Shown here in pieces: positions 43,187-53,013 of a DNA stretch of 64,000 nt. Made by a program: the position numbers and the translations under genes. The notes under the pieces are model-generated. The model had not been told where the DNA came from, did no database searches, and worked only from the letters and a program-made list of their open reading frames with translations. This DNA is from Ignavibacteriales bacterium. Its GTDB lineage: Bacteria > Bacteroidota > Ignavibacteria > Ignavibacteriales > Melioribacteraceae. Where the stretch lies: positions 21,496 through 85,495 of the forward strand of contig JAGUYK010000033.1 in NCBI GenBank assembly GCA_020061355.1. The letters run 5' to 3'. Within the stretch, counting starts at the first letter, position 1. Every line of letters starts with the position of its first letter.

Positions 43187-43231
43187 CAGCAGTTGTCATT
43201 ACTATGTTGAATGACAATTTGCTGATATAAT
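43187..43231 (+). promoter_or_regulatory. Inverted repeat plus extended -10 promoter of the polysaccharide operon
   Basis: Arms CAGCAGTTGTCATT and AATGACAATTTGCTG (43187-43224, one bulge, 9-base loop) abut an extended -10 box, TGATATAAT, ending at 43231, 46 bases before the SLBB export gene. No good -35 is present, which fits a promoter that depends on a regulator bound to the repeat. Confidence 0.5.
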
Positions 43232-43277
43232 TTATATTTGTTTTTAATATTTATATAAGAATTAATTGGAATGAACT

Positions 43278-44738
43278 ATGAAAGTGCAAAAGTATTTTTT
43301 ATTAGTAACTTTATTTTTTGTATTTCAATCACTGAATGCTCAAAGAACCGATCAAATGCTCCAAAAGGGGAGTGATACTAGGTTATTACAACCAATAGCA
43401 GTTACAATCGGAGGGAATTTTGTTGTTACAGGTTCTTTTACAGCATTTTCATCCCAAAGAATCGATCACTTCATTACGCAAATTTTTACTGAAGCCCAGC
43501 AAAAATCAATTGCAAGCATTACCCAAATTGAAGTACTTAAAAAAATAAATGAAGAATTATTGAGATATCCTTTAAGAGATATTTTGCTAAAAAGAGTAAC
43601 AGGCGAGACTATTAGAATCGATCTTCTTAAATACCGGCTTACCGGTGATTTTACAAACAATCCATACTTAATGAATGACGATGTAATTATTTTCCCGGGG
43701 CATAATGACAAAACTAATTTTATTGATATCATGGGAGCAGTAAATAACCCGATCAAGTTTCAATTTGTTGACGGGGATAAACTCTCGGATGCAATTTTAT
43801 TTGCTGGTGGAATAAACCGTGCATATGAAAACATTACAATGGCAGAAATTTCAAGATTGCATGAAAAAGGTGAGAAAGAGGAATTGATTACCATTAAAAT
43901 ATCAGATGATTTTACATTACAGCGAGGTGACAGAATAAAAGTTGTCTATGATGAAAATAATAGAAAAGAATACAAGGCATTAGTTTTAGGAGAAGTAAAT
44001 CAGCCTGGTTATGTTTATTTAACTCAAAATGGATTACCAATTAAAGAAGTATTAGATAAAAGCGGTGGATTAAAACTCCTGGCATCATTAAAAGAAGCCC
44101 GACTTCTCAGGAACTATGATGCTCTTGAAATCTTACAGAAAAATGAGATTGTTGAACAATACTTAAAGACCCCGCAGAATATTGAATGGCAGATTAAATT
44201 CTATGAAAGTAAACTAATGCAGGAAAAGTTATCTCTTCAGCGATTATCAAATCTTACGGTCGAAGACACAATCTTTTTTGATATTGATAATCAATTGAGG
44301 ATAATGAAAGATCACAAGTACCTCGACTTCTCAACAATTTATGACGATAATTCTGCAGATGCTAACTTTCTAGTTAAAGACGGAGATCTGATTTTAATTC
44401 CCGAACAATTCAATTATATATATGTATTTGGGCAGGTACCAAAAGTAGGGTATTTCCCATTTGAAAAGGGGAAAAGTTATAAAGATTATATATCAAAAGC
44501 AGGTGGATTTGCAGATCTTGCTAGAGATGATGATGAGGTTGCAATTATTAAAGGAACCACTAAAAATTGGATAGTTGAAAATAAGGACAAGACAGAAATA
44601 GAACCGGGTGATTTTGTTTATGTTCCTAAAGAAATTCCTCGAACTTTCGGTTTTTATTTATCCAGAGTCGGAAGTGTGGCTTCCATTGTAGGAAGTATTG
44701 CGACAATTATTTTACTATTAACTCAATTCGGTAAATAA
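43278..44738 (+). CDS. SLBB-domain polysaccharide export protein (Wza-like)
   Basis: This 486-residue periplasmic or outer-membrane export protein is for surface polysaccharide. A signal peptide (about 1-21, ending LNAQ) precedes a region with several SLBB-like blocks (IDIMGAVNNPIKFQFVDGDKLSDAI, LVLGEVNQPGYVYLTQNGLPI and IYVFGQVPKVGYFPFEKG in pieces). A C-terminal membrane helix (about 462-482) is unusual for classical Wza, where the end forms an outer-membrane helix barrel. It is probably co-transcribed with the Wzz-like gene 79 bases downstream. Confidence 0.88.
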   Translation: MKVQKYFLLVTLFFVFQSLNAQRTDQMLQKGSDTRLLQPIAVTIGGNFVVTGSFTAFSSQRIDHFITQIFTEAQQKSIASITQIEVLKKINEELLRYPLRDILLKRVTGETIRIDLLKYRLTGDFTNNPYLMNDDVIIFPGHNDKTNFIDIMGAVNNPIKFQFVDGDKLSDAILFAGGINRAYENITMAEISRLHEKGEKEELITIKISDDFTLQRGDRIKVVYDENNRKEYKALVLGEVNQPGYVYLTQNGLPIKEVLDKSGGLKLLASLKEARLLRNYDALEILQKNEIVEQYLKTPQNIEWQIKFYESKLMQEKLSLQRLSNLTVEDTIFFDIDNQLRIMKDHKYLDFSTIYDDNSADANFLVKDGDLILIPEQFNYIYVFGQVPKVGYFPFEKGKSYKDYISKAGGFADLARDDDEVAIIKGTTKNWIVENKDKTEIEPGDFVYVPKEIPRTFGFYLSRVGSVASIVGSIATIILLLTQFGK

Positions 44739-44817
44739 TATTGTTTTTAAACATAATGGAAGTTGATAATTCATTCTTTAGTATAATTTAAGAAATTAAA
44801 AAAAAGCTGGATTAAAA

Positions 44818-46053
44818 ATGAACGCTAACCAAATTGAAAAACCGGAAGAGAAAATTAAGGTCGGTAGCACTCTCTTCGATTTTATTGAGATACTTGTTAG
44901 GTACAGAAAGTTTTTGTTTTTATTTGTTCTATTAATTACGGTAGGAGCAACTTTATATGCTTTGCTCTCACCAAAATGGTACAAGTCAACAGCATCTGTT
45001 TTCCCCGCAGAAAGGAATGATCTTTTATCAGGTTTATCAGGGCTTTCGAGTTTGGCAAAGGGATTTGCAGGTGGAGGAAGTTTAGCAGCTCTAACAGGAT
45101 CTAATACGGAATCCGATAAATATATTGCGATATTAAAAAGTGGTACACTGACAAATGATGTAATTAAAAAGTTCGATTTAATTAAAGAATACGATAGAGA
45201 AGGAGATTATTATGATAAAGTAGTGAGTGATTGGGAAGATAATCTAGAACTAGAAGTTCAGGATGAAGGTAATTTAACAATTACTGTTTATAGCAAAGAC
45301 AATAAGAAAGCTGCTGAAATGGCAAACTATTTAGTTGAACAACTAAATAAAATTAATACAAACCTTAGTGTTACAAATGCAAAGGCAAATAGAGAATTTG
45401 TTGAAAAGCGGTATGATCAAAATATTGAGGATATTAACAATCTTGAAAATTCGATGAGAGCATTTCAGGAGAAATACGGTGTAATTGCAGTCCCCGAACA
45501 ACTGGAAGCAACAGTGAAATCAATGTCGGAAATTTATGCTGAGCTTTATAAAAAAGAGATCGAGTTAAATGTGTTTAAGCAAACATATGGTAAAGAACAT
45601 CCGATGACTTTAACGGCTGAAATAGAAATGAGCGAAGTAAAAAAGAAGATTGATATGCTCAACAAAGGAACAGATGCCTCACAAAAAGATGTAAAACTTT
45701 TAATACCATTTAAGCAAGCACCTGAACTTGGAAATGAGTACCTGAAGATTTATCGCAATCTGGAAATTCAATATAAAATATTGGAATTCGTTCAACCTCT
45801 TTATGAGCAAGCCAAAGTTGAGGAAGTTAGGAATACTCCGAGTGTAATTGTTTTAGATTATGCGGGCCCGGCAGAACGGAAATCCAAACCGAAAGTTCTT
45901 CTATACCTTCTTCTCTCTTTCGCAATTTCTTTTTCGATAGCACTCGTTGTTGTAATGATTTGGGAAGGAATTAAAAATCTGAGAAGGATCGATCAGGTCC
46001 GGTTTGATTCTCTTATCAAATCCGTAAAAAAAGATTTTTTCATTAAGAGTTAA
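44818..46053 (+). CDS. Wzz/GNVR-type polysaccharide chain-length protein
   Basis: This inner-membrane polysaccharide co-polymerase has 411 residues. Membrane helices at about 32-52 (FLFLFVLLITVGATLYALL) and about 364-384 flank a periplasmic part with long coiled coils (about 190-290) and a GNVR-like segment before the second helix (EYLKIYRNLEIQYKILEF). No C-terminal tyrosine kinase domain is fused. It sets chain length with the polymerase at 47513 and contacts the export protein. Confidence 0.9.
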   Translation: MNANQIEKPEEKIKVGSTLFDFIEILVRYRKFLFLFVLLITVGATLYALLSPKWYKSTASVFPAERNDLLSGLSGLSSLAKGFAGGGSLAALTGSNTESDKYIAILKSGTLTNDVIKKFDLIKEYDREGDYYDKVVSDWEDNLELEVQDEGNLTITVYSKDNKKAAEMANYLVEQLNKINTNLSVTNAKANREFVEKRYDQNIEDINNLENSMRAFQEKYGVIAVPEQLEATVKSMSEIYAELYKKEIELNVFKQTYGKEHPMTLTAEIEMSEVKKKIDMLNKGTDASQKDVKLLIPFKQAPELGNEYLKIYRNLEIQYKILEFVQPLYEQAKVEEVRNTPSVIVLDYAGPAERKSKPKVLLYLLLSFAISFSIALVVVMIWEGIKNLRRIDQVRFDSLIKSVKKDFFIKS

Positions 46054-46086
46054 ATCAAAAGAGAATAGCTGAAATTGGTTAAGCAA

Positions 46087-47508
46087 ATGAACTCCGGAAG
46101 TAATTCGCTATGGAAAAAATCTTTATTCGTTACACTATCCCAGCTGATTAGATTATTCACAAACGTCTTTATCTTTGTCGGTATTGCCCGTCTCTATGGT
46201 CCGCAAGAATACGGTCAGTTTGCTATTGCTTATACTCTGGCTACCATCTGTATTGTAATTGCAGATTTTGGATTTGACGTACTTCTTACAACTGAAGTGG
46301 CGAAGAACCGCGATCAGGTAGTTATTATCGGTAAGAAGTTTTTCTCAATGAAAATATTGTTTACACTTCTTAGTACAATTGTAATGATTCTTATCCCGGG
46401 CTTTCGGGTTTTCAGCGAGGGAAGTAGAAGTATTATTTACGTACTTGTTTTCTATATGATCTTTACAACCTTTACAAACTTTTTCAACGCAGTATTCAGA
46501 GGTTTTGAAAAATTCGAATATGAAACGAAAATTTCATTCATAACGAACCTAATCCTTCTCGCTTTATTGATTGTCCTCGGCTCCATGAAAGTTGATATCG
46601 TCCTTTTGATGATTAGTTTTGTTCTCGCAAGATTTGTCGGACTGATAATTTCAATTATTGTATCAAGGAATCTGGCCGGGGCGAATTTCTTAATGTTCGA
46701 TTTTTCCGGCTGGAAGATTACATTGTCCAGTGTTCTTGTGTTTGGAATTCATTTTCTTTTCGGAAACCTCTATTTTCAGCTTGATACGATACTGCTCGGA
46801 TTATTGCGGGGAGATCAGGATGTAGGCGTATATCAGGCGGCATTTAAAATAATGCTCATGCTCCTTCTTATTCCTGAAATCGCGATCAGTACTCTACTTC
46901 CGTTGCTATCTAAATTTTTTGTCTATAACCTTGAATCATGGAGTAATATCGGACGCCTTTTGTTCAAGATACTCTTCTTAATCGCACTACCTGTTTCTGT
47001 ACTACTCTATTTTAATTCTGATAAAATAATCTCGATTGTGTTCGGAAATAAGGATTTTTATGAGGCGATTCCTGTATTGCAGATCTTTTCGATTGTTGTG
47101 TTTCTAAGATTTTCTGTTGAACCATTTGCTTTAATGCTTACAACATCCAATAGGCAGAGGATAAGAATGTATGTAGTCGTAACTGCAACCATCCTCAACC
47201 TTATTGTTAATTCATTTGTAATTCCGTATTATGGAATTATCGGAGCTGCCTGGGTATCTGTAGGGATTAACTTATTTGTCGGATTAGGATATATTATTCC
47301 AAACAGTAAATTTTTCTTCGCATGGTTTAATAGCATTAAGGTAATAACTCTTCTGGGTCTTGTGATCTTTTCATTTCTTTTAATCGATTCAACCATTGTA
47401 GCAATGATAATCACGCTTTTACTCTATGCAGCCTTGTCGTATTTTTTTGGATTCACGGGATCTGAAAAGTCATCAATCATAAATAATTTTCTCTTCAGGA
47501 GATTCTGA
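46087..47508 (+). CDS. Polysaccharide flippase (Wzx/MATE-like), first copy
   Basis: The multi-pass protein has 473 residues and about 12-14 hydrophobic segments. It belongs to the polysaccharide_synt/Wzx group, recognised by RLYGPQEYGQFAIAYTLATICIVIADFGFD in pieces and the FQLDTILLGLLRGDQDVGVYQAAFK segment. It moves undecaprenyl-linked repeat units across the inner membrane. I choose the ATG at 46087; a TTG four codons upstream is less likely. The polymerase gene follows by 4 bases. A second flippase lies at 53014. Confidence 0.9.
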   Translation: MNSGSNSLWKKSLFVTLSQLIRLFTNVFIFVGIARLYGPQEYGQFAIAYTLATICIVIADFGFDVLLTTEVAKNRDQVVIIGKKFFSMKILFTLLSTIVMILIPGFRVFSEGSRSIIYVLVFYMIFTTFTNFFNAVFRGFEKFEYETKISFITNLILLALLIVLGSMKVDIVLLMISFVLARFVGLIISIIVSRNLAGANFLMFDFSGWKITLSSVLVFGIHFLFGNLYFQLDTILLGLLRGDQDVGVYQAAFKIMLMLLLIPEIAISTLLPLLSKFFVYNLESWSNIGRLLFKILFLIALPVSVLLYFNSDKIISIVFGNKDFYEAIPVLQIFSIVVFLRFSVEPFALMLTTSNRQRIRMYVVVTATILNLIVNSFVIPYYGIIGAAWVSVGINLFVGLGYIIPNSKFFFAWFNSIKVITLLGLVIFSFLLIDSTIVAMIITLLLYAALSYFFGFTGSEKSSIINNFLFRRF

Positions 47509-47512
47509 TTTT

Positions 47513-48748
47513 TTGAGCTGGGTTTCGGTCATATCGTTTATCGGATGCCTTTTGATTATTGCTATTTCATTCAGAAATAAGTCGGATATTTTTTCACCCG
47601 GTAAGGTATTTGCCTTTGTATGGTTTCTGGCAATCGGATTGACCGATCTCAAGCTAAGCCGATTGCAACATGAATGGCCTCCTTTAGTTTGGATACAATT
47701 ATTAATTGGGCCATTAGCGTTTCTTATAGGAACGGGATTAATTTATACTATTTATTTAAATAGAAATGTTAATTCTATAGGTGCGATAAGGAACAATAGA
47801 AATAAACTTGCGCCGAACAATAATCGAGTATTTATAGCGGCTGTTGTGCTATCCGTTTTGTTTATATTTAGTTATATAATCATTTTTCTAAAAACAGGAG
47901 AAATTCCATTATTTAGTTCTAAACCAGGAGTTGCCCGTGCTAATTTTACGATGTTTGGAATAGGGCTATTTCTGCACAATGTGGTCTTGGTAGTTTTTTT
48001 AACCGCTATTTATATAATCTTTGAGAGTAATAATAAATCCCGTAAAGTATTTCTTATAATATTTTCTCTTATTATATCATTCCTTTATATTCTAACTTTG
48101 CAGCGATATCAAATATTCTTGACAATTCTGCTTTTAATAGTGCTGCTCTACTATACAACTTTCCATGTAAAATTCAGGACAACTATCGTTGTATCGGTAG
48201 TGTTAATTATATTCTTTTTTCTTGTATCTTCATTCAGAGCTGGTGAAATAATAATCCTTGTCCTTTACAAAATATCACAAATGAAATATTCACCTGAATA
48301 TGCAATATTCACTGAACCGTATATGTATGTAACAATGAATCTTGAAAATTTTGCGAGATCAATCGAAAAAATCGAACAATTTTCCTATGGATATTACACC
48401 TTCGATTTTTTAACTGCAATTTCCGGGTTAAAGCATTGGATAAGTGAATATTTTGCATTGGTTGAAAACCCATTTCTTATTAGTAGTTACAACACATATT
48501 CGGCATTTTGGACTTACTATAGAGATTTTGGAGTACTCGGGATTTTTGCTATTCCTTTTTGGGGAGGTGTGGGAATTAGCTCTTTATATTATTCACTGCG
48601 CGATAAACCAACATTACTTAAAATATCTCTTTATGGAATGCTGCTTTACGGTGTTATCTTTTCTTTTTTCAATAGCGTGTTCGGTTTTTTGTGGTTTGTA
48701 TATAATGTAATAACTCTTTTAATTGTTTTTAAATTTATCTCTAAATAA
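47513..48748 (+). CDS. Wzy-like oligosaccharide repeat-unit polymerase
   Basis: This is an integral membrane protein of 411 residues with about 10-12 helices and a larger polar loop near residues 270-330, the usual Wzy layout. Sequence conservation is low in this family, so the call rests on topology and on its place directly after a flippase. The start is TTG: AGGAGA lies 9 bases upstream and no ATG or GTG is available in frame near it. It would join repeat units in the periplasm. Confidence 0.75.
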   Translation: MSWVSVISFIGCLLIIAISFRNKSDIFSPGKVFAFVWFLAIGLTDLKLSRLQHEWPPLVWIQLLIGPLAFLIGTGLIYTIYLNRNVNSIGAIRNNRNKLAPNNNRVFIAAVVLSVLFIFSYIIIFLKTGEIPLFSSKPGVARANFTMFGIGLFLHNVVLVVFLTAIYIIFESNNKSRKVFLIIFSLIISFLYILTLQRYQIFLTILLLIVLLYYTTFHVKFRTTIVVSVVLIIFFFLVSSFRAGEIIILVLYKISQMKYSPEYAIFTEPYMYVTMNLENFARSIEKIEQFSYGYYTFDFLTAISGLKHWISEYFALVENPFLISSYNTYSAFWTYYRDFGVLGIFAIPFWGGVGISSLYYSLRDKPTLLKISLYGMLLYGVIFSFFNSVFGFLWFVYNVITLLIVFKFISK

Positions 48749-48761
48749 AGGATCATTATAA

Positions 48762-49715
48762 TTGAATGTTCCGTTACAAAATAATGATCAAGAACTACCA
48801 ATTTCGTCTCTCGATATAATCATTGTAAACTGGAATTCTGGTAAATTAATTTCAGAATGCATCAATTCTATAAAGTGTGCTATTAATGAAAATTTCATTT
48901 TATTAAGAATTGTAGTAGTAGATAATGCCTCGACTGATAATTCTATAGAGATGATAAAACAAGATGAATTGCCACTTATTATTCTACAAAATAGCGCGAA
49001 TTCAGGTTTTGCAAAAGCATGTAATCATGGTGCAGAAAAATCAACCGCCGATTATTTACTTTTTTTAAATCCTGATACAAAATTATTTGATAACTCTCTG
49101 TCCGTACCAATTTCTTTTTTGAAGACAAATAAAAATGCTGGTATAGTCGGTGTTAAATTAATTAATGAATTTGGTGAAGTAAGTCGCAATTGCGCAAGAT
49201 TTCCAACTCCCTTGAAAATGTTTTTTGCTTCACTAGGATTAGACAGATTATTTCCTAAAATTATGAGCGGTCATTTTATGAAGGACTGGGATCACTTATC
49301 AAACCGTATAGTTGATCAGGTGATGGGATCTTTCTTTATGATAAAGAAACCTTTATTTGAAATACTTGATGGATATGATGAAAGATTTTTTGTCTATTAT
49401 GAAGATGTTGATTTAGCTTTAAGGACATTTAAGAAAGGTTATATAAGTTATTATTTAGCCGATGCTCAGGTTTATCATAAAGGTGGTGGTACGACTGATA
49501 ATATTAAAGCTGATAGATTGTTTTATATTTTGAGAAGCAAGCTTTTATATGCTAAAAAACATTTTGGAATTTTTTACTTCATTCTAATTTTTATTGCAAC
49601 AATATTTATTGAACCGATTGTGAGGATTGTTGCTTCCAGTATGAGAACAAGTTCGTTGACTGAAATTAAAGAAATAATTCGCGGTTATAAAAAATTAATT
49701 TATTCATTCTTCTAA
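48762..49715 (+). CDS. GT2 glycosyltransferase (rhamnosyltransferase-like)
   Basis: This GT-A fold enzyme of 317 residues opens SLDIIIVNWNSGKLISECINS and has VVDNASTDNS, the NPDT motif in place of D-x-D (LLFLNPDTKLF) and EDVDLALRTFKKG. These are typical of the WbbL-like family that often transfers deoxysugars such as rhamnose, which fits the upstream rfbB. A C-terminal amphipathic or membrane segment (about 270-295) tethers it. The start is TTG at 48762 with a GGA upstream. Confidence 0.88.
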   Translation: MNVPLQNNDQELPISSLDIIIVNWNSGKLISECINSIKCAINENFILLRIVVVDNASTDNSIEMIKQDELPLIILQNSANSGFAKACNHGAEKSTADYLLFLNPDTKLFDNSLSVPISFLKTNKNAGIVGVKLINEFGEVSRNCARFPTPLKMFFASLGLDRLFPKIMSGHFMKDWDHLSNRIVDQVMGSFFMIKKPLFEILDGYDERFFVYYEDVDLALRTFKKGYISYYLADAQVYHKGGGTTDNIKADRLFYILRSKLLYAKKHFGIFYFILIFIATIFIEPIVRIVASSMRTSSLTEIKEIIRGYKKLIYSFF

Positions 49716-49733
49716 TTCTATTAAAAGATTTCA

Positions 49734-50795
49734 ATGAAGTTATTAATATTGGCTAGATATGGTTCGTTGGGCTCAAGTAGCCGATATAGGATTTATCAGT
49801 ATATACCTTATTTACAGAAAAATGGTTGGGAGGTGAAAGTCAATTTTCTGTTAAGTAATAAGTATATAGAGAATTTATATTATAAATTACCTTTTCCACT
49901 TTTTGAAATCCTGAAAAATTATTTTGTTAGATTCTGGCTCTTATTAAATAAGAGAAAGTATAATGCAATCTGGCTTCAACAAGAAGCTTTTCCCTGGTTC
50001 CCAGCAAGTATAGAAAGGTTATTTTTAGGATCCTGTATACCCATTATCAATGATCACGACGATGCATTTTTCCATCGTTATGATTTAAATAATTCTAAAA
50101 TTGTAAGACTTGTCTTAGGTAATAAAATTGATAGAATTATGAGTGCTGTTCATCAAGTTGTTGTCGGTAATCAATATTTGGCTGAAAGAGCAAAAAAAAA
50201 TTTGGCTCAAAAGGTTGATATTCTACCTACTGTTATTGATATAAATCGATATAAAACAAAAAAAGCTTTCAACAGTGATACTTTTAATGTGGGCTGGATT
50301 GGATCACCGAATAATGCTAAATATTTGCACATAATAAAAAATGTACTTCAAAATATTTGTAATGACCCGCAATCAAGATTAATTTTAATTGGCTCTGGAA
50401 ATTTTTCAATTGAGAGCTGCAATTTTGAAACAATTGAATGGCATGAATCTTCTGAGATCGACAACATACTTAATTTTGATGTGGGTATTATGCCTTTACC
50501 AGATAATCCTTGGGAAAGAGGTAAATGCGGATTTAAGTTGATACAATATATGGGATGTGGTTTACCGGTTGTTGCTTCTCCTGTTGGAATTAATTCTCAT
50601 ATTGTACAGCATGGAGTGAACGGTTTTCTTGCAGAATCGGAAGAACAGTGGTTACAATATTTAACTATGTTAAAAGAAGATCCGAAGTTAAGGCATAAAA
50701 TGGGCCTAAATGGTCGGCAAATGGTGGAGAATAAATATTCAATCCAGGTAACTGCTCCGGTTTTGTTAAAATACTTTAATGATTTAGTTTTCTAA
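49734..50795 (+). CDS. GT4-type glycosyltransferase
   Basis: This GT-B fold protein of 353 residues shows GSLGSSSRYRIYQYIPYLQKNGWEV near the N-terminus. The second domain starts FNVGWIGSPNNAKYL and has KCGFKLIQYMGCGLPVVASPVGINSHIV, the donor-binding block of glycosyl transferase group 1. It lies 18 bases after the GT2 gene and belongs to the repeat-unit assembly set. Sugar specificity is unknown. Confidence 0.87.
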   Translation: MKLLILARYGSLGSSSRYRIYQYIPYLQKNGWEVKVNFLLSNKYIENLYYKLPFPLFEILKNYFVRFWLLLNKRKYNAIWLQQEAFPWFPASIERLFLGSCIPIINDHDDAFFHRYDLNNSKIVRLVLGNKIDRIMSAVHQVVVGNQYLAERAKKNLAQKVDILPTVIDINRYKTKKAFNSDTFNVGWIGSPNNAKYLHIIKNVLQNICNDPQSRLILIGSGNFSIESCNFETIEWHESSEIDNILNFDVGIMPLPDNPWERGKCGFKLIQYMGCGLPVVASPVGINSHIVQHGVNGFLAESEEQWLQYLTMLKEDPKLRHKMGLNGRQMVENKYSIQVTAPVLLKYFNDLVF

Positions 50796-50816
50796 TTTCT
50801 TTTTCGGACAATATTG

Positions 50817-51944
50817 ATGAAAATCCTCTTTGTGATAACGAAGTCTGACTTAGGTGGAGCGCAGGTATTTGTACTAAACCTGGCACGTACACTAAAAAAA
50901 CTTGGCTGCGAAGTAGAAGTTGCTGCCGGAGAGGGTGATTTTTTATTTCAAGAATTGGAAAAGAATAAAATTGAGTTCCACTACTTAAAATCATTGAAAA
51001 GAGATTTTAGTGTTTTCAATGCTCTCTATTTTGTTACAGAATTACATGGATTGTTAAAAGTAAAGAACTATGATATCATTCATCTGAATAGCTCTAACAC
51101 TCTAATTGGCTCACTCTCGCGATATCTTTTAGTTAAAAAACCTAAAACAGTTTTTACGTTTCATGGTTTGTCATTTATCGATCATAATTTCAGTCCGAAT
51201 TTATTTATTAAAGCATTAGCAAAGTTTTATTTTCGAATATTCTTACGAACAATTGATAAATTGATTTTTGAATGTAAAATGAATTATGACGAATTAAAAA
51301 GTACCGGTATGATTAATAACGCCGAGATAATCTATAACGGAATTGATGAAAATGATTTAAAGTTTTTATCGCGGGAAGATGCAAGAAAACACTTTAAAAA
51401 TTTATCAGGCATAGATATAGAAAATTCATTTATAATTGGCTCTACTGGTCGATTAGCACATCAAAAAAATTATGAATTTCTTATTAATAATTTTTTTAGG
51501 ATAAAAGAAAAGGTACCTAAAATTAAAGTTGTAATTATCGGTGATGGTCCGGATCGTTTATCTTTTGAAAAGATGATTAAAGAACTAGGTCTTGAAACTG
51601 AATTTATTTTGCTTGGGGAACTCGTCAATTCACATCAATATTTGAAGGGTTTTGATCTGTTTACTCTAACTTCCCGATACGAAGGTGTTTCAATAAGCCT
51701 TATCGAAGCTCTTTATGCATCAATTCCGATTCTTGCAACGAATGTTGGCGGTAACCCGGAAGTTCTGGGTTATTCTGATCATCAATTATTCGAATTGAAT
51801 GACATTGATGGGTATTTAAAAAATCTTTCGGAAATCCGGAACAACAAAGACGTTTGTATAAAATACAATCAGGAAAGGAAAAAGAATTTTTCTTTAAATG
51901 AAATGGCAGTTAATTATAAAAAATTATTTGACAGTTTGCTATGA
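50817..51944 (+). CDS. GT4 glycosyltransferase
   Basis: This 375-residue enzyme has SDLGGAQVFVLNLARTLKKLG at the acceptor side, and GSTGRLAHQKNYEFLI and the E-x7-E type block YEGVSISLIEALYASIPILATNVGG on the donor side. All are classic features of family GT4. The ATG at 50817 is preferred to the TTG just before it. It lies 21 bases after the previous transferase gene, in the same operon. Confidence 0.92.
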   Translation: MKILFVITKSDLGGAQVFVLNLARTLKKLGCEVEVAAGEGDFLFQELEKNKIEFHYLKSLKRDFSVFNALYFVTELHGLLKVKNYDIIHLNSSNTLIGSLSRYLLVKKPKTVFTFHGLSFIDHNFSPNLFIKALAKFYFRIFLRTIDKLIFECKMNYDELKSTGMINNAEIIYNGIDENDLKFLSREDARKHFKNLSGIDIENSFIIGSTGRLAHQKNYEFLINNFFRIKEKVPKIKVVIIGDGPDRLSFEKMIKELGLETEFILLGELVNSHQYLKGFDLFTLTSRYEGVSISLIEALYASIPILATNVGGNPEVLGYSDHQLFELNDIDGYLKNLSEIRNNKDVCIKYNQERKKNFSLNEMAVNYKKLFDSLL

Positions 51945-51973
51945 AGTTAGTTTATCATTAAAAGGTAATTCGA

Positions 51974-52960
51974 ATGAAGGAATATTATTATAATAAAAAT
52001 GTATTGATAACCGGCGGATTAGGTTTTATAGGCAGCAGTTTGGCAAATCGATTGGTTGAACTAGGTGCAAATGTTACAATAATTGATAATATGGAACCCC
52101 TTTATGGAGGAAATTATTTTAATATCAGAGAAATCGAGAGTAAGCTAAAAGTGATAATTGCGGATGTTAGAAATACATCTGTTATACAACCTCTAATTGA
52201 GAAATCTCATTGTATCTTCCATTTAGCGGCGCAAATAAGTTATATCGATAGTCTAAATATTCCATTCGAAGATTTAGATCTAAATTCTCGTGCAACTCTG
52301 AATTTATTAGAGTTATGTCGAAAATATAATCCTGAAGTTAGAATTTTGTTCTCCAGTTCGAGAATGGTTTATGGTAAGGTAGAAAAACCTATTGTAACAG
52401 AAAATTGTGATACAAATCCTTTGAGCCTTTATGGTATTCACAAATTAACCTCTGAAAAATATCTGCTAATGTATTATAAAGATTTTGGTATTCCCTCAAC
52501 CATTTTGAGAATTACAAATCCATATGGACCCCGTCAACAAATAAAACATAGTAAATATTCTCTGGTGGGTTGGTTCATCAGGCAGGCTATGGAAAATAAA
52601 GTGATAAAAATATATGGTGAAGGGCGGCAATTACGCGATTATATTTTTATTGATGATATTATTGAAGCTATGTTAAGAGTTGGAGCGTCTGCTGATGCTG
52701 TCGGCGAAGTCCTAAATGTCGGTTCAGGTATTTCTACAAAATTTGCGGATATGGTTAAATTAGTATTGGAATGTGTTAAATCCGGAGATATGGAATTTAT
52801 TTCCTGGCCAAAAGATTATGAAAAAGTTGAAACAGGTGATATTGCTGTTGACATCTCCAAATTGCAAGAAGTCACATTATGGAAGCCCGATCATTCACTT
52901 GAAGATGGCATAAATCTTACTTACCAATACTATAAAAAAAATATCCATCACTACATTTAA
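51974..52960 (+). CDS. NAD-dependent epimerase/dehydratase
   Basis: This is an extended SDR of 328 residues acting on a nucleotide sugar. The NAD loop is GGLGFIGSSLANRL (about 14-27); SSSRMVYGK and the catalytic YGIHK follow, then TNPYGPRQQ and DYIFIDDIIEAM. The exact reaction (4-epimerase, decarboxylase or dehydratase) cannot be read from these motifs. It provides an activated sugar to the surrounding transferases. Confidence 0.9.
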   Translation: MKEYYYNKNVLITGGLGFIGSSLANRLVELGANVTIIDNMEPLYGGNYFNIREIESKLKVIIADVRNTSVIQPLIEKSHCIFHLAAQISYIDSLNIPFEDLDLNSRATLNLLELCRKYNPEVRILFSSSRMVYGKVEKPIVTENCDTNPLSLYGIHKLTSEKYLLMYYKDFGIPSTILRITNPYGPRQQIKHSKYSLVGWFIRQAMENKVIKIYGEGRQLRDYIFIDDIIEAMLRVGASADAVGEVLNVGSGISTKFADMVKLVLECVKSGDMEFISWPKDYEKVETGDIAVDISKLQEVTLWKPDHSLEDGINLTYQYYKKNIHHYI

Positions 52961-53013
52961 ATGGTATTAATCGGTTAAGAAATTTAATGGGTAATATTTT
53001 TTAAGGAAGAATC

